64,000 bases of DNA from Halovibrio variabilis (lineage in GTDB: Bacteria > Pseudomonadota > Gammaproteobacteria > Pseudomonadales > Halomonadaceae). This document shows, piece by piece, positions 46,692 through 54,987 of this stretch; within the stretch, counting starts at the first letter, position 1; each line of letters begins with the position of its first letter. The stretch is taken from NCBI RefSeq assembly GCF_007991175.1, contig NZ_BJXV01000009.1, positions 180,054 to 244,053 of the forward strand, written 5' to 3'. Position numbers and translations under genes: made by a program. The notes under the pieces are model-generated. The model worked only from the letters and a program-made list of their open reading frames with translations. It had not been told where the DNA came from and made no database searches.

Positions 46692-47861
46692 ATGAGCACG
46701 CAAAGAGCGATTAAAGACATCCAGGCCGGACGGCTGACGCTTATATTGACCGAAAATGGCCACCGCCTTAACGAATTAATCGCCTTTGCGTCGCGGCTAA
46801 ACCCTCGTCGCGGCTACCTGTTCGTATCCCGCGTGTTGGGCAAGCATATACCAGTGCGGCCCTCTAAAATGGACGCCATTCATGCCGAGTTAGCGCAGGC
46901 CATCCAGTTACGCGGCCATACCGCTTATGTGGTGGGCATGGCGGAAACAGCCGTCGGTTTAGGCGCCGGCGTTGCCCGCCATCTTGGCAGGCTGCATGAG
47001 CATAGCGTTTTTCATCACACCACTCGCTTCCTGGTGCCTAATCCCTGGTTACGCATCCGCGAGGCACACTCACACGCTGATACGATGCACATGGCGCGCC
47101 TGGAAGGCGATGCGCTAGATGCCGTCCAAACGACTGAGGATCTTGTGCTCGTCGATGATGAGATATCCACGGGCCGCACATTGGCGCAGTTAGCCCATTC
47201 GCTAATGGGCCAACCCGAACTTTCACGGGTTAAGCGTCTACACATTGTGTCGATCGTAAGCTGGCTAGACGCAACAGCACGCGCGCAATTGTTGTCACTG
47301 CTACCGTCGAATATCGAGATTCACTTCGTGCAGCTGATGGCGGGAACCTTTTCCTTCGCTGCCGACCCAGAATATCAGGTCACCCTGCCTGATAATGTTG
47401 ATGTCGATTTCTGCAATGCACTTTCCACACAGTCAGCCACACAGTCAGCGCCACTACCACTGGAGCGACAGGGGCTTTACGGCATGCTGTTTGATGCCGA
47501 CGAGGCAGTACTGGAAGACGCATTTCTCTCGCGAAACCTTCAAGTCAACAAACCCCATGTGGTGTATGGCATGGGGGAATTCTTAGATACCCCCTTTCGT
47601 GTGGCCCTGGCGTTAGAAACGGCCGGTATGGATGTGCTGTTTCAAAGCTCTACACGCTCACCCATCGCCTTGGGCGATGAAGTGGCGAATCGGCTTGAGC
47701 ACCCCGCTCCCGGCGATAGCAATAAAACCCACTTCCTTTACAACGCACCGCTACAGCGTGAGCCATTGGCCTTTGATGGCATCGGTCAGCCGCATTTAAG
47801 CCAAGCGCTTGAAGCCGCCCACCGTCTGCATGTTGACGGCAAACAGGAGCAAGTGGCATGA
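46692..47861 (+). CDS. Phosphoribosyltransferase with TRSP domain, ter biosynthetic unit
   Basis: The 389-residue soluble protein has an N-terminal type I phosphoribosyltransferase fold with the PRPP loop VLVDDEISTGRT (about 152-163) and a C-terminal TRSP domain (RQGLYGMLFDADEAV, VVYGMGEFLDTPFRVALALE). This architecture is found in ter-type stress operons, where it is predicted to attach ribose-phosphate to a base. ATG 46692 is chosen to begin MSTQRAIKDIQ; the Shine-Dalgarno is weak, and 46677 is an alternative. Its stop overlaps the HAD gene start by 4 bp. Confidence 0.85.
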   Translation: MSTQRAIKDIQAGRLTLILTENGHRLNELIAFASRLNPRRGYLFVSRVLGKHIPVRPSKMDAIHAELAQAIQLRGHTAYVVGMAETAVGLGAGVARHLGRLHEHSVFHHTTRFLVPNPWLRIREAHSHADTMHMARLEGDALDAVQTTEDLVLVDDEISTGRTLAQLAHSLMGQPELSRVKRLHIVSIVSWLDATARAQLLSLLPSNIEIHFVQLMAGTFSFAADPEYQVTLPDNVDVDFCNALSTQSATQSAPLPLERQGLYGMLFDADEAVLEDAFLSRNLQVNKPHVVYGMGEFLDTPFRVALALETAGMDVLFQSSTRSPIALGDEVANRLEHPAPGDSNKTHFLYNAPLQREPLAFDGIGQPHLSQALEAAHRLHVDGKQEQVA

Positions 47862-48616
47862 GCCGGGGCCGACTGATCCTGCTGACAGATCTCGACGATA
47901 CGCTGTTCGCCAGTGAGCGGTCATTGCCCGACAACGCTGAGCGCGTTCAGCTCGCGGCCGTCGATGGCGACGGCGCCCCGCTTTCGTTTCAGACCCATCA
48001 GCAACGCATGCTGTGGGAGCTGTTCAGTGGCGCGGCCAATGTGATTATTCCGGTGACGGGAAGAACCAGCTATGCGCTGGACCGTGTGACGCTATCCTTT
48101 CCAAGAAAGTATGCCGTGGTCAGCCATGGCGCGCTGGTCACGTCTGAAGGCGACGTATTACCGGCGTGGCAATCCCGGCTGGCACCTCACGTGGATAATG
48201 CGCACCTGACCATTGGTCGGGCCTACGCTGACCTTAGCGAGGCGCTGCCAAGGGTAGCGCCGCACCTGCAGTTTACCTTGCGTCGGCTGGAAGACCTGTC
48301 AGTGCCGGTCTATTTGTCGATCAAGGCAACGGGAGCGCTGACTGTCGAGGCTCACGCACTACTCAATGAGGTTGCTCAGACACATGGGCTATCCCTTCAT
48401 GCCAACACCCGTAATGCCGCGCTACGCCCTTCCTACACCTGCAAATCAGAGGCTTGCCGGTTTCTTCTCGAAGAGGTGCTGCAGCGTCAGCCAGAAGACA
48501 CCGTCATCGCGCTTGGCGACAGCCTATCGGATCTACCTTTCATGACACATAGCGATTTGGCCGTGATGCCCACGCGTAGCCAAGTCTGGAACGCTGTTAA
48601 GGAACTCGCCCAATGA
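47858..48616 (+). CDS. HAD-superfamily phosphatase of the ter biosynthetic unit
   Basis: The 252-residue protein is a Cof-like HAD hydrolase. The nucleophile motif is LLTDLDDTLF (Asp11, Asp13), motif II lies in PVTGRTSYAL, and the metal site is ALGDSLSDLPFM. It overlaps genes on both sides by 4 bp and so is made in fixed ratio with the phosphoribosyltransferase and StiP proteins. It may remove a phosphate from the product of the former (inference). Confidence 0.85.
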   Translation: MSRGRLILLTDLDDTLFASERSLPDNAERVQLAAVDGDGAPLSFQTHQQRMLWELFSGAANVIIPVTGRTSYALDRVTLSFPRKYAVVSHGALVTSEGDVLPAWQSRLAPHVDNAHLTIGRAYADLSEALPRVAPHLQFTLRRLEDLSVPVYLSIKATGALTVEAHALLNEVAQTHGLSLHANTRNAALRPSYTCKSEACRFLLEEVLQRQPEDTVIALGDSLSDLPFMTHSDLAVMPTRSQVWNAVKELAQ

Positions 48617-49749
48617 CCGCAGTGGTCCCGTTTGCCCCCTTCTATGGCTCTTACCAGCCGGAGGACTGCCAGTTTCTGCTCACTCCGATAGTGCCAGAAT
48701 ACCTCTCGATTGAAGAGAAAGAGCACCGCATTCAAACAGGCCAAGCCCACTACAGTGAAATGATCCATCGTGAGGAAGCGCCAAGCCCACGATACTTGGC
48801 GTTATTCGAGACCCTTTGCGAGCGCTACGCCCCAAGACTAGCGCGTGAAGTGCGCCAGCTGGCCCACCAGTTGGTGACCGACCTGGGTGTTAGCGCCTCT
48901 CCCATTACGCTGGTCAGCTTGGTACGCGCTGGCACCCCGGCGGGCGCGCTACTGCGACGCGCCTTAGTGGATTATGAAGACCAAGCATGCCAGCACTACA
49001 GCGTCTCCATTATTCGTGATCGAGGCATCGACATCGCAGCGCTGGATTATTTGCTGGATGACGTGGGCGTAGATGCTAAGCGAATCGTATTTGTCGATGC
49101 CTGGACAGCCAAAGGCGTGATTACCCGTGAATTGCGTTCAGATATGTCGCGTTACAACACTGCCCGACGTGCCAAAGGTAAAAGCACCGTCGCTACCCGT
49201 TTGGCAGTCATTTCAGACATCGGCGGGTCGGCTGATTACGCGGCAACGTGTGAGGACTATGCCATTCCATCGGGCATTCTCAACGCCACTGTTTCAGGAC
49301 TTGTATCGCGCTCGGTACTCAACCATCAAGTCCCTGAGGGTGCTTTTCATGGCTGTGTCCTCTATGCCGACTTAGCACCATACGACCAATCACAAGCGTT
49401 CATAGAGCGTGTCGCGATGCATTTATCGCAGCCGCTTGATGATGTTTCTCTACCAACAGAGGGCGAGCTCACGCGCCAGCGGTGCCTGATGCAAGAGATG
49501 CTCGCCCAGATCCAACGCCATTATCGCGTCGACGACATCAACTACATCAAACCCGGCATTGCTGAGGCCACACGCGTCATGTTGCGTCGCGTGCCGGCGC
49601 TGTTGATGGTGCGAGATACGGCCCACCCGGATGTTGAACATCTAATCCTGCTGGCTGAAGAAAAAGGCGTGCCGGTGGACGTATGCCCTGATATGCCTTT
49701 CCACGCCTGCTCATTGATCAAAGCGGTTACCAAGGCGGAGGCTATCTAA
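48613..49749 (+). CDS. StiP-type protein with PRTase-like core and PELOTA domain
   Basis: The 378-residue protein matches the family annotated as cysteine protease StiP. The core has ITLVSLVRAGTPAGALLRR and RIVFVDAWTAKGVITREL, which resemble phosphoribosyltransferase loops. The C-terminal 75 residues (RRVPALLMVRDTAHPDVEHL) look like the PELOTA RNA-binding fold. The protease name comes from a phytoplasma or bacterial annotation and may mislead. It overlaps the HAD gene by 4 bp and the CitE-like gene by one base (TAATG). Confidence 0.82.
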   Translation: MTAVVPFAPFYGSYQPEDCQFLLTPIVPEYLSIEEKEHRIQTGQAHYSEMIHREEAPSPRYLALFETLCERYAPRLAREVRQLAHQLVTDLGVSASPITLVSLVRAGTPAGALLRRALVDYEDQACQHYSVSIIRDRGIDIAALDYLLDDVGVDAKRIVFVDAWTAKGVITRELRSDMSRYNTARRAKGKSTVATRLAVISDIGGSADYAATCEDYAIPSGILNATVSGLVSRSVLNHQVPEGAFHGCVLYADLAPYDQSQAFIERVAMHLSQPLDDVSLPTEGELTRQRCLMQEMLAQIQRHYRVDDINYIKPGIAEATRVMLRRVPALLMVRDTAHPDVEHLILLAEEKGVPVDVCPDMPFHACSLIKAVTKAEAI

Positions 49750-50621
49750 TGGCGACTCCCCATTATGGCCAGCTCGGCGCCTCGCTCTATGTGCCCGCCA
49801 CCCACAAATCGCTCGATCAGATTTTAGCCGTTGGCTGCCACGATGCACGATCGATCATCCTGTGTACGGAAGATGCGGTGGCACCCGATGCCGTCACCTG
49901 GGCCGTGCAGCGACTGATAAAAGCGTTGAAGACGGCCCCAGCCAAGGTGCCCTTTCTCCGCTTTGTCAGACCGCGTAACCCCTTTGTACTGCGCCAACTA
50001 CTGGAGTCGTCTGATGCGGTGGCGCGCATCGATGGGGTGGTGATCCCAAAGTTTGACGACACCACCATGCCCGCATGGTGCGACGTGCTGGATCGCAATA
50101 AGCAGCTCGCCATCATGCCAACGCTCGAAACACCGGCGCTATTTCGTGAAGACAGCGCCATCGCCACCCTTAAAGCGGTGCAAGCCCTAGGTAACCCGGT
50201 CATCGCCCTGCGTATTGGCGCTAATGATCTTTTAGGTGCCATAGGCCTTAAACGCCAGCCAGGCCAAACCATCTATGACACTCCCTTGAGGTCAACCATT
50301 GAGCGGCTCATTACCATTTTCCGGCCTGCCGGGTTTGAGCTATCAGCCCCCGTGTGTGACTTGATAGGCGAACCCAGCACCCTGTCTCGTGAAGTGGCCC
50401 TGGACATCGCCTGGGGGTTTTATGCCAAGACCTGCGTCCATCCGGCGCAGGTAGCGCTGGTCGAAGAGCATTTTACGCAAGCCATGGCCCGCCAACAGCC
50501 TCAGGCCCATGCCCTGCTCAATAGTACGGAAGCGGTGTTTCAAGACAGTGGCCAGATGCTGGAAGCGACTTGTCACACCCATTGGGCCAAGCGGGTCGCT
50601 GCTTTAGAAGCCACTGTTTAA
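49749..50621 (+). CDS. CitE/HpcH-HpaI-type aldolase or lyase of the ter biosynthetic unit
   Basis: The 290-residue TIM-barrel protein resembles the citrate lyase beta subunit. It has SIILCTEDAVAPD (acidic metal site), VPFLRFVRPRNP (Arg binding), IDGVVIPKFDD, IMPTLETP and ALRIGANDLLGAIGL. It probably splits or forms a C-C bond in a CoA-linked or free hydroxy acid. The start overlaps the StiP stop by one base. Together with the three genes before it, this forms a tightly packed four-gene unit. Confidence 0.85.
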   Translation: MATPHYGQLGASLYVPATHKSLDQILAVGCHDARSIILCTEDAVAPDAVTWAVQRLIKALKTAPAKVPFLRFVRPRNPFVLRQLLESSDAVARIDGVVIPKFDDTTMPAWCDVLDRNKQLAIMPTLETPALFREDSAIATLKAVQALGNPVIALRIGANDLLGAIGLKRQPGQTIYDTPLRSTIERLITIFRPAGFELSAPVCDLIGEPSTLSREVALDIAWGFYAKTCVHPAQVALVEEHFTQAMARQQPQAHALLNSTEAVFQDSGQMLEATCHTHWAKRVAALEATV

Positions 50622-50644
50622 TTACCCAACCAGCGAGAATCACC

Positions 50645-50731
50645 ATGATCTATCTGACCAAAGCAGACCAGAGCGCCAGCGAAAAAGAAGGCTTTTTGGC
50701 AGCTTGTTCGGCTAGCCCCTTTAGGCCCTAG
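50645..50731 (+). CDS. 28-residue ORF, possible TerD-family remnant
   Basis: An ATG 24 bp after the CitE-like gene opens MIYLTKADQSASEKEGFLAA and stops after 28 codons. SEKEGFLA recalls the EKKGFFGK segment of the TerD protein that follows. It has no clear ribosome-binding site. It is more likely a scar of a lost TerD-family gene than a working peptide. Confidence 0.25.
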   Translation: MIYLTKADQSASEKEGFLAACSASPFRP

Positions 50732-50830
50732 CGTAATCCGGTGGCTCTTTAGTTACCCCCAATGCGTTACCCGAATGAGTTAAACCCAACGCCGGTTCCC
50801 GGCGATCATGCAAAATATGGAGCATTCACT

Positions 50831-51439
50831 ATGTCTATTAACCTCGCGAAAGGCCAACGCATTAGTCTTGAAAAAGAAGGCGGTGGCAGCCTGGATTACA
50901 TCGAAATCGGTGTTAACTGGGGCGCAATCGAAAAGAAAGGCTTTTTTGGCAAAAAACACGTCGCCGTTGACCTGGATGCCTCTATAGGCATGTTTGATGC
51001 CCAGGGTAATTTGGTCGATACGGTGTGGTTTCGTCAGCTAGAATCGAAGTGTGGGTCTATCGTTCACAGCGGCGACGACCGCACCGGTGACACTGGCGGC
51101 GATGATGGCGAAGACAATGAAGTGATCAAGGTCAACCTGAATCAGGTGCCGAGTAACGTCACCACACTCGCCTTAGTGTTGAATTCTTTTTCGCAGCAGA
51201 ACTTCGGTGAGATCCCGTTTGCTGGCATTCGCATCCACAACGGAAAAGCCGGTAGCGGCAGCGAATTTGCAAAATTTGACGTCGCAAATGACCCAACGTT
51301 CGCGGGCAAAGTGAGCATGATCATGGGTAGCGTGTATCGCCATAACAGTAGCTGGAAATTCCGCAGCATTGGTGTGGCTATTGGTGAGAAAGACCTGAAA
51401 GCATCACTGGCGGCATTTTCACGTGATTACACCAACTGA
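50831..51439 (+). CDS. TerD-family stress protein, divergent form
   Basis: The 202-residue protein has a TerD domain with SINLAKGQRISLEKE, EIGVNWGAIEKKGFFGKK, VDLDASIGMFDAQ, the acidic loop DDRTGDTGGDDGEDNEVIKV, and SVYRHNSSWKFRSIGVAIG. The insert KKGFFGKKHVAV also occurs in a similar form in the second half of TerA (KKGLFGSLLGGK), so the two are close relatives. The start at 50831 has GGAG nearby. It closes the ter-type region. Confidence 0.9.
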   Translation: MSINLAKGQRISLEKEGGGSLDYIEIGVNWGAIEKKGFFGKKHVAVDLDASIGMFDAQGNLVDTVWFRQLESKCGSIVHSGDDRTGDTGGDDGEDNEVIKVNLNQVPSNVTTLALVLNSFSQQNFGEIPFAGIRIHNGKAGSGSEFAKFDVANDPTFAGKVSMIMGSVYRHNSSWKFRSIGVAIGEKDLKASLAAFSRDYTN

Positions 51440-51461
51440 GTCGTAAACTTAAAAAACACAT

Positions 51462-51488
51462 GCCCACCGTGATCACTGACCGGTGGGC
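51462..51488. terminator. Hairpin after the last TerD gene
   Basis: GCCCACCG (51462-51469) pairs with CGGTGGGC (51481-51488). Six A precede it, which would be a T-run on the minus strand; there is none on the plus strand. Confidence 0.5.
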
Positions 51489-51912
51489 TCAACCATTATG
51501 AAACGCATACCATCAGATGAAAAAGAGGTGCCCCGCCCACCAACAGCCGACCCATGCAGGCTTTTTCAATTATATCATTTTGATTTAATTACTTATTTTG
51601 AGGGTATCCGTCAGGGTTCACGCGCCATTATTACGTCAATCTCTGATAAAAAAGTGATTACATTATGCACAACGAAGGCGGCATATAAGACAGCCAGTCT
51701 CGCAAAGTCTGGCGCCTCTTAATTAATGCTGATTATAGTCGAATGATGAATGGCTAAATGTAATCTCAATGATAGACCAGAGACGGTTTAACTTTGAAGA
51801 GCTGCAGACAATCTGTCCAGAAAAAATTATACATAATAATTAGGCAAGACCTTCCATCGCTTAACCGCTAATATACCCCTTGCAAACGAATGAATATTCG
51901 CAAGGAAAAACA
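51489..51912. other. AT-rich region without a supported gene
   Basis: The 424 bp are clearly AT-richer than their left neighbours. A frame for about 74 residues from 51498 (MKRIPSDEKEVPRPP) ends at 51722; it has no ribosome-binding site or recognised relatives. The rest shows nothing clear apart from the 10-bp element at 51858-51867. Confidence 0.4.
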
Positions 51913-52527
51913 ATGTCAGTCAGCATCTTAATGGCATTTTGGGCTGTTTCAATTTCACTAATCATGGCACCAGGAGCAGACTGGGCCTATGCTATTTCAG
52001 CGGGTCTACGCGAGCGGGCATTGGTACCCGCCGTAGTCGGCATGCTATGCGGTTACTTGGTAATAACCTTAGTATTCGCCGCGGGTATTGGTGCGCTAGT
52101 CGCCAGTATTCCTACGGTTCTTTCCGTTCTGACAGTACTAGGGGCAGGTTATTTACTATGGCTTGGCATTAATATTATTAGTCACCCCGCTCAACCTATC
52201 GCAGATAATAAACATACACCTAATACTGGGTTAGGCTGGGGCATTCGTGGATTCATGATCAGTAGTATGAACCCTGATGCATTGGTGCTGTTTCTAATTT
52301 TACTACCACAGTTCACAAACCGTGAAAGCGCATGGTCAATTTCAATGCAGATCACTGCGATGGGCTTTGTTCAAATAGTCAACTGTGCTTTCGTTTACTT
52401 TCTAGTTGGCTTTGCTTCGAAAATTATTCTAGCCACGCGACCTCACATAGCACACCGCGTTAGCCAATTCTCTGGTGCAGCAATGATTATAATTGCATTG
52501 CTCTTAATAGCTGATCAGGTTTGGTGA
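51913..52527 (+). CDS. LysE/RhtB-family amino acid exporter
   Basis: The 204-residue inner-membrane protein has about six helices and the family's N-terminal GADWAYAISAGL, followed by GYLLWLGINII and PDALVLFLILLPQF. It should export an amino acid or related small molecule by proton exchange. AAGGAAA lies upstream of the start. It stands alone in an AT-rich patch with many A/T-ending codons, unlike the genes on either side, which suggests recent acquisition. Confidence 0.85.
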   Translation: MSVSILMAFWAVSISLIMAPGADWAYAISAGLRERALVPAVVGMLCGYLVITLVFAAGIGALVASIPTVLSVLTVLGAGYLLWLGINIISHPAQPIADNKHTPNTGLGWGIRGFMISSMNPDALVLFLILLPQFTNRESAWSISMQITAMGFVQIVNCAFVYFLVGFASKIILATRPHIAHRVSQFSGAAMIIIALLLIADQVW

Positions 52528-52685
52528 TGAATATATAAAAATCGCCCGACCTTACGGTTAAGCGGTAAATGATGCGAATTAGAGCTTTTTGATTGTTGGA
52601 TGTGTAGTGGCATAGTGAATTTGGCCACCTAATTAGAGATGCTAATATGCACCGAGAAACCATCACCGCGGGCAAGGTATCGGTT

Positions 52686-53624
52686 CTAATCCAGCGTTAG
52701 TTTACGCCAGCGATCCCAGTGCGGCGTGGGTCCGACCATCTCAAACAGATGATCCAGAAATGCACTCACCTTCCGCGTATGTAGACGACGTTGCGCATAG
52801 AGCACATGGATATCCCGCCTGCCCGGCATAACCTCGCACTCCCACGCTTCGAGCACAGGTAACAACGTACCCGAGGCCAGCTCGTCTGCAATCAGCCAGG
52901 TGGGAAACATCACCAGCCCCTGCCCCATTAATGCTGCGCGCACCAAACTCTCGGCATCGTTGCTGTAAAGGCTGCCGTCGACTTTATAAGTGCAGGCCTG
53001 TGACTGATCGGCAGTATTGAAATACCAGCGCTGGCGGCCCATTTCGCCCTGGTAGAGCAGGCAGTCATGCTGGCTCAGATCATCCGGGCGGGTGGGCGTA
53101 CCACAACGTTGCAAATAGTCGGGGGCAGCGGCCACCACATAATTCATTGGCGCTAAACGGCGCGCCACCAAGGTGGAATCCGCCAAGGCACCGACGCGAA
53201 AGGTAATATCGATGCCTTCGCGCACCGGGTCGGTCAATTGATCGGTGAGCATCAGTTCGGCTTTGATCGCCGGGTAGCGGCGCTGGAAGTGGTGCAGAAT
53301 CGGCACGATTTGGCGCTGGCCGAAGGCCACCGGAGCGTTAAGGCGCAGCACACCGCTGGGCTCAGTATTGGGTGCCATCAGCGCTTCAGTCGCCAGGTCG
53401 AGCCGCTCAAGAATCTCGCGAACTTCCTGATAGTAGCGCCAGCCCGCTTCGGTCAGCGTCACGGCGCGGGTGTGCCGGTAGAACAACTGCTGCCCTAGCG
53501 CCGCTTCTAAAGTGGCGATCTGACGCGAGACAGAGGACACGGCGCGATGAAAATGTCGTGCGGTGGCGGTAAAACTGCCGGTCGCGGCGACGCGTTCAAA
53601 GATACGTAGCGCATTGAGATCCAT
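52686..53624 (-). CDS. LysR-family transcriptional regulator
   Basis: The 312-residue protein has the LysR helix-turn-helix (LNALRIFERVAATGSFTATARHFHRAVSSVSRQIATLE) and a C-terminal effector domain beginning near residue 90. It is of the CrgA/DsdC-like group. The start at 53624 has CAGGAGC upstream. It is divergent from the SDR gene with 140 bp between start codons, the usual arrangement for a LysR protein and its target. Confidence 0.9.
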   Translation of the reverse strand: MDLNALRIFERVAATGSFTATARHFHRAVSSVSRQIATLEAALGQQLFYRHTRAVTLTEAGWRYYQEVREILERLDLATEALMAPNTEPSGVLRLNAPVAFGQRQIVPILHHFQRRYPAIKAELMLTDQLTDPVREGIDITFRVGALADSTLVARRLAPMNYVVAAAPDYLQRCGTPTRPDDLSQHDCLLYQGEMGRQRWYFNTADQSQACTYKVDGSLYSNDAESLVRAALMGQGLVMFPTWLIADELASGTLLPVLEAWECEVMPGRRDIHVLYAQRRLHTRKVSAFLDHLFEMVGPTPHWDRWRKLTLD

Positions 53625-53764
53625 CAAGTTGCTCCTGATGCAATAAAGATTTGCGATTTTTCTAATTGTAGCAATGATCATCAAAGACCAAACTGCTTTT
53701 CATCGGGCACGAGCACATGCTCTTCACCCGTTCCGAATCTCTTGTCTGCATTAAGGAGTTAACG

Positions 53765-54823
53765 ATGCGCAAAGGCACAGCACTTGTAGTCGGCGCTACC
53801 GGCATTACCGGCGGCAATCTGGCCAGCTATCTCGCCGCTAGCGGATGGACCGTTTACGGTTTATCACGTCGCCCCTCTCAACAAGAGGGCGTCATTCCCG
53901 TCGCCGCAGACCTGCTCGATCGTGAAGCGACGGCTAAGGCACTGGCGGGCTTACCGATTACTAACGTTTTCTACTGCACCTGGGTACGCCGTGACAACGA
54001 AATGGCCAATGTCGAGGCTAACGGCGCGATGATGCGCAACCTGCTAGACGCTTTGCAGGGTGCAAACGTGGCGCATGTCTCGTTGGTCACCGGCACCAAG
54101 CAGTACCTGGGCGCCTTCGAGAACTACGGTAGCGGCAAGACCGAGACACCGTTTCGTGAATCAGCGCCCCGCGTACCGGGTGAGAACTTCTACTACACCC
54201 TCGAAGACATCATGTTCGCAGCGGCGGAGCGGGACGGCTTTAGCTGGAACGTGCACCGCCCGCACACCGTGATCGGCTATGCCCGCGGCAACGCGATGAA
54301 CATGGGCGTAACGCTGGCGGTTTATGCCTCTATCTGCAAAGCAACAGGCAAGCCGTTCGTTTTCCCAGGTTCGCAGACCCAGTGGAACGCTTTAACCGAC
54401 CTAACCGATTCGCTGGTGTTGGCGCGGCAGATGGAGTGGGCGGCAGCATCGCCCGGCGCGCATAACGAAGCCTTTAACACCGTCAATGGCGATATTTTCC
54501 GCTGGCGTCGGCTATGGAATGAAATGGGTGAGTTTTTCGGCCTTGAGGTGCCGGACTGCCCGGAAACACCGCAGCCGCTTGAAACGCAGATGGCCGACAT
54601 TGCGCCAACCTGGGCAGAGATTGCCAAGCAACACGGGCTAATCGAAGCTGACGTTTCCAAGCTGGCTTCCTGGTGGCACACCGATGCCGACCTGGGGCGC
54701 GAGCTTGAGTGCGTTAACGACGTGACCAAATCCCGCGATTTCGGCTTTGACCACTTCCGCGAAACCCGCGCGGCGTTTTTCGACCTGTTCGCTCGCCTGC
54801 GCGCGGAACGCATCATTCCTTAA
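53765..54823 (+). CDS. SDR-family oxidoreductase of the PRISE (iridoid synthase/progesterone 5beta-reductase-like) type
   Basis: The 352-residue extended short-chain dehydrogenase has the NADPH loop VVGATGITGGNLASYL, the RRPSQQ cofactor switch, VTGTKQYLG, and the catalytic Tyr in ENFYYTLEDIMF, in the position where PRISE enzymes carry NFYYxxED. Members reduce enones. The start has AAGGAG. The divergent LysR gene probably regulates it. The substrate is unknown. Confidence 0.85.
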   Translation: MRKGTALVVGATGITGGNLASYLAASGWTVYGLSRRPSQQEGVIPVAADLLDREATAKALAGLPITNVFYCTWVRRDNEMANVEANGAMMRNLLDALQGANVAHVSLVTGTKQYLGAFENYGSGKTETPFRESAPRVPGENFYYTLEDIMFAAAERDGFSWNVHRPHTVIGYARGNAMNMGVTLAVYASICKATGKPFVFPGSQTQWNALTDLTDSLVLARQMEWAAASPGAHNEAFNTVNGDIFRWRRLWNEMGEFFGLEVPDCPETPQPLETQMADIAPTWAEIAKQHGLIEADVSKLASWWHTDADLGRELECVNDVTKSRDFGFDHFRETRAAFFDLFARLRAERIIP

Positions 54824-54887
54824 GCAATACCAGCAGCAATACCAGCCACATTGTCAGAAAAAATAGTGCTACCAGGGCGTGTATCAT
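54813..54887 (-). CDS. Possible 24-residue membrane microprotein
   Basis: A minus-strand frame from ATG 54887 encodes 24 residues, nearly all hydrophobic, beginning MIHALVALFFLTMW and ending LLKE. It overlaps the end of the SDR gene by 11 bp and has AGGG near the start. A single short helix could be a real small membrane protein or chance; there is no further support. Confidence 0.25.
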   Translation of the reverse strand: MIHALVALFFLTMWLVLLLVLLKE

Positions 54888-54987
54888 CGCGCCCTGGGTT
54901 TTATTTCCCCTCCTTTCCTTGAATCCTACCGGGCATGCCTGCATATCATGGGGAACTACTGTCCATTTTTTGATATCGAGTCTTCCC

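Noticed and set aside
41057..51439. Reading the ter genes as a tellurite resistance operon
   Set aside because: Tellurite resistance is a side effect of some ter systems; the gene content here points to a broader stress function.
51498..51722. 74-codon frame after the last TerD gene
   Set aside because: It has no Shine-Dalgarno sequence, odd composition and no recognised relatives.
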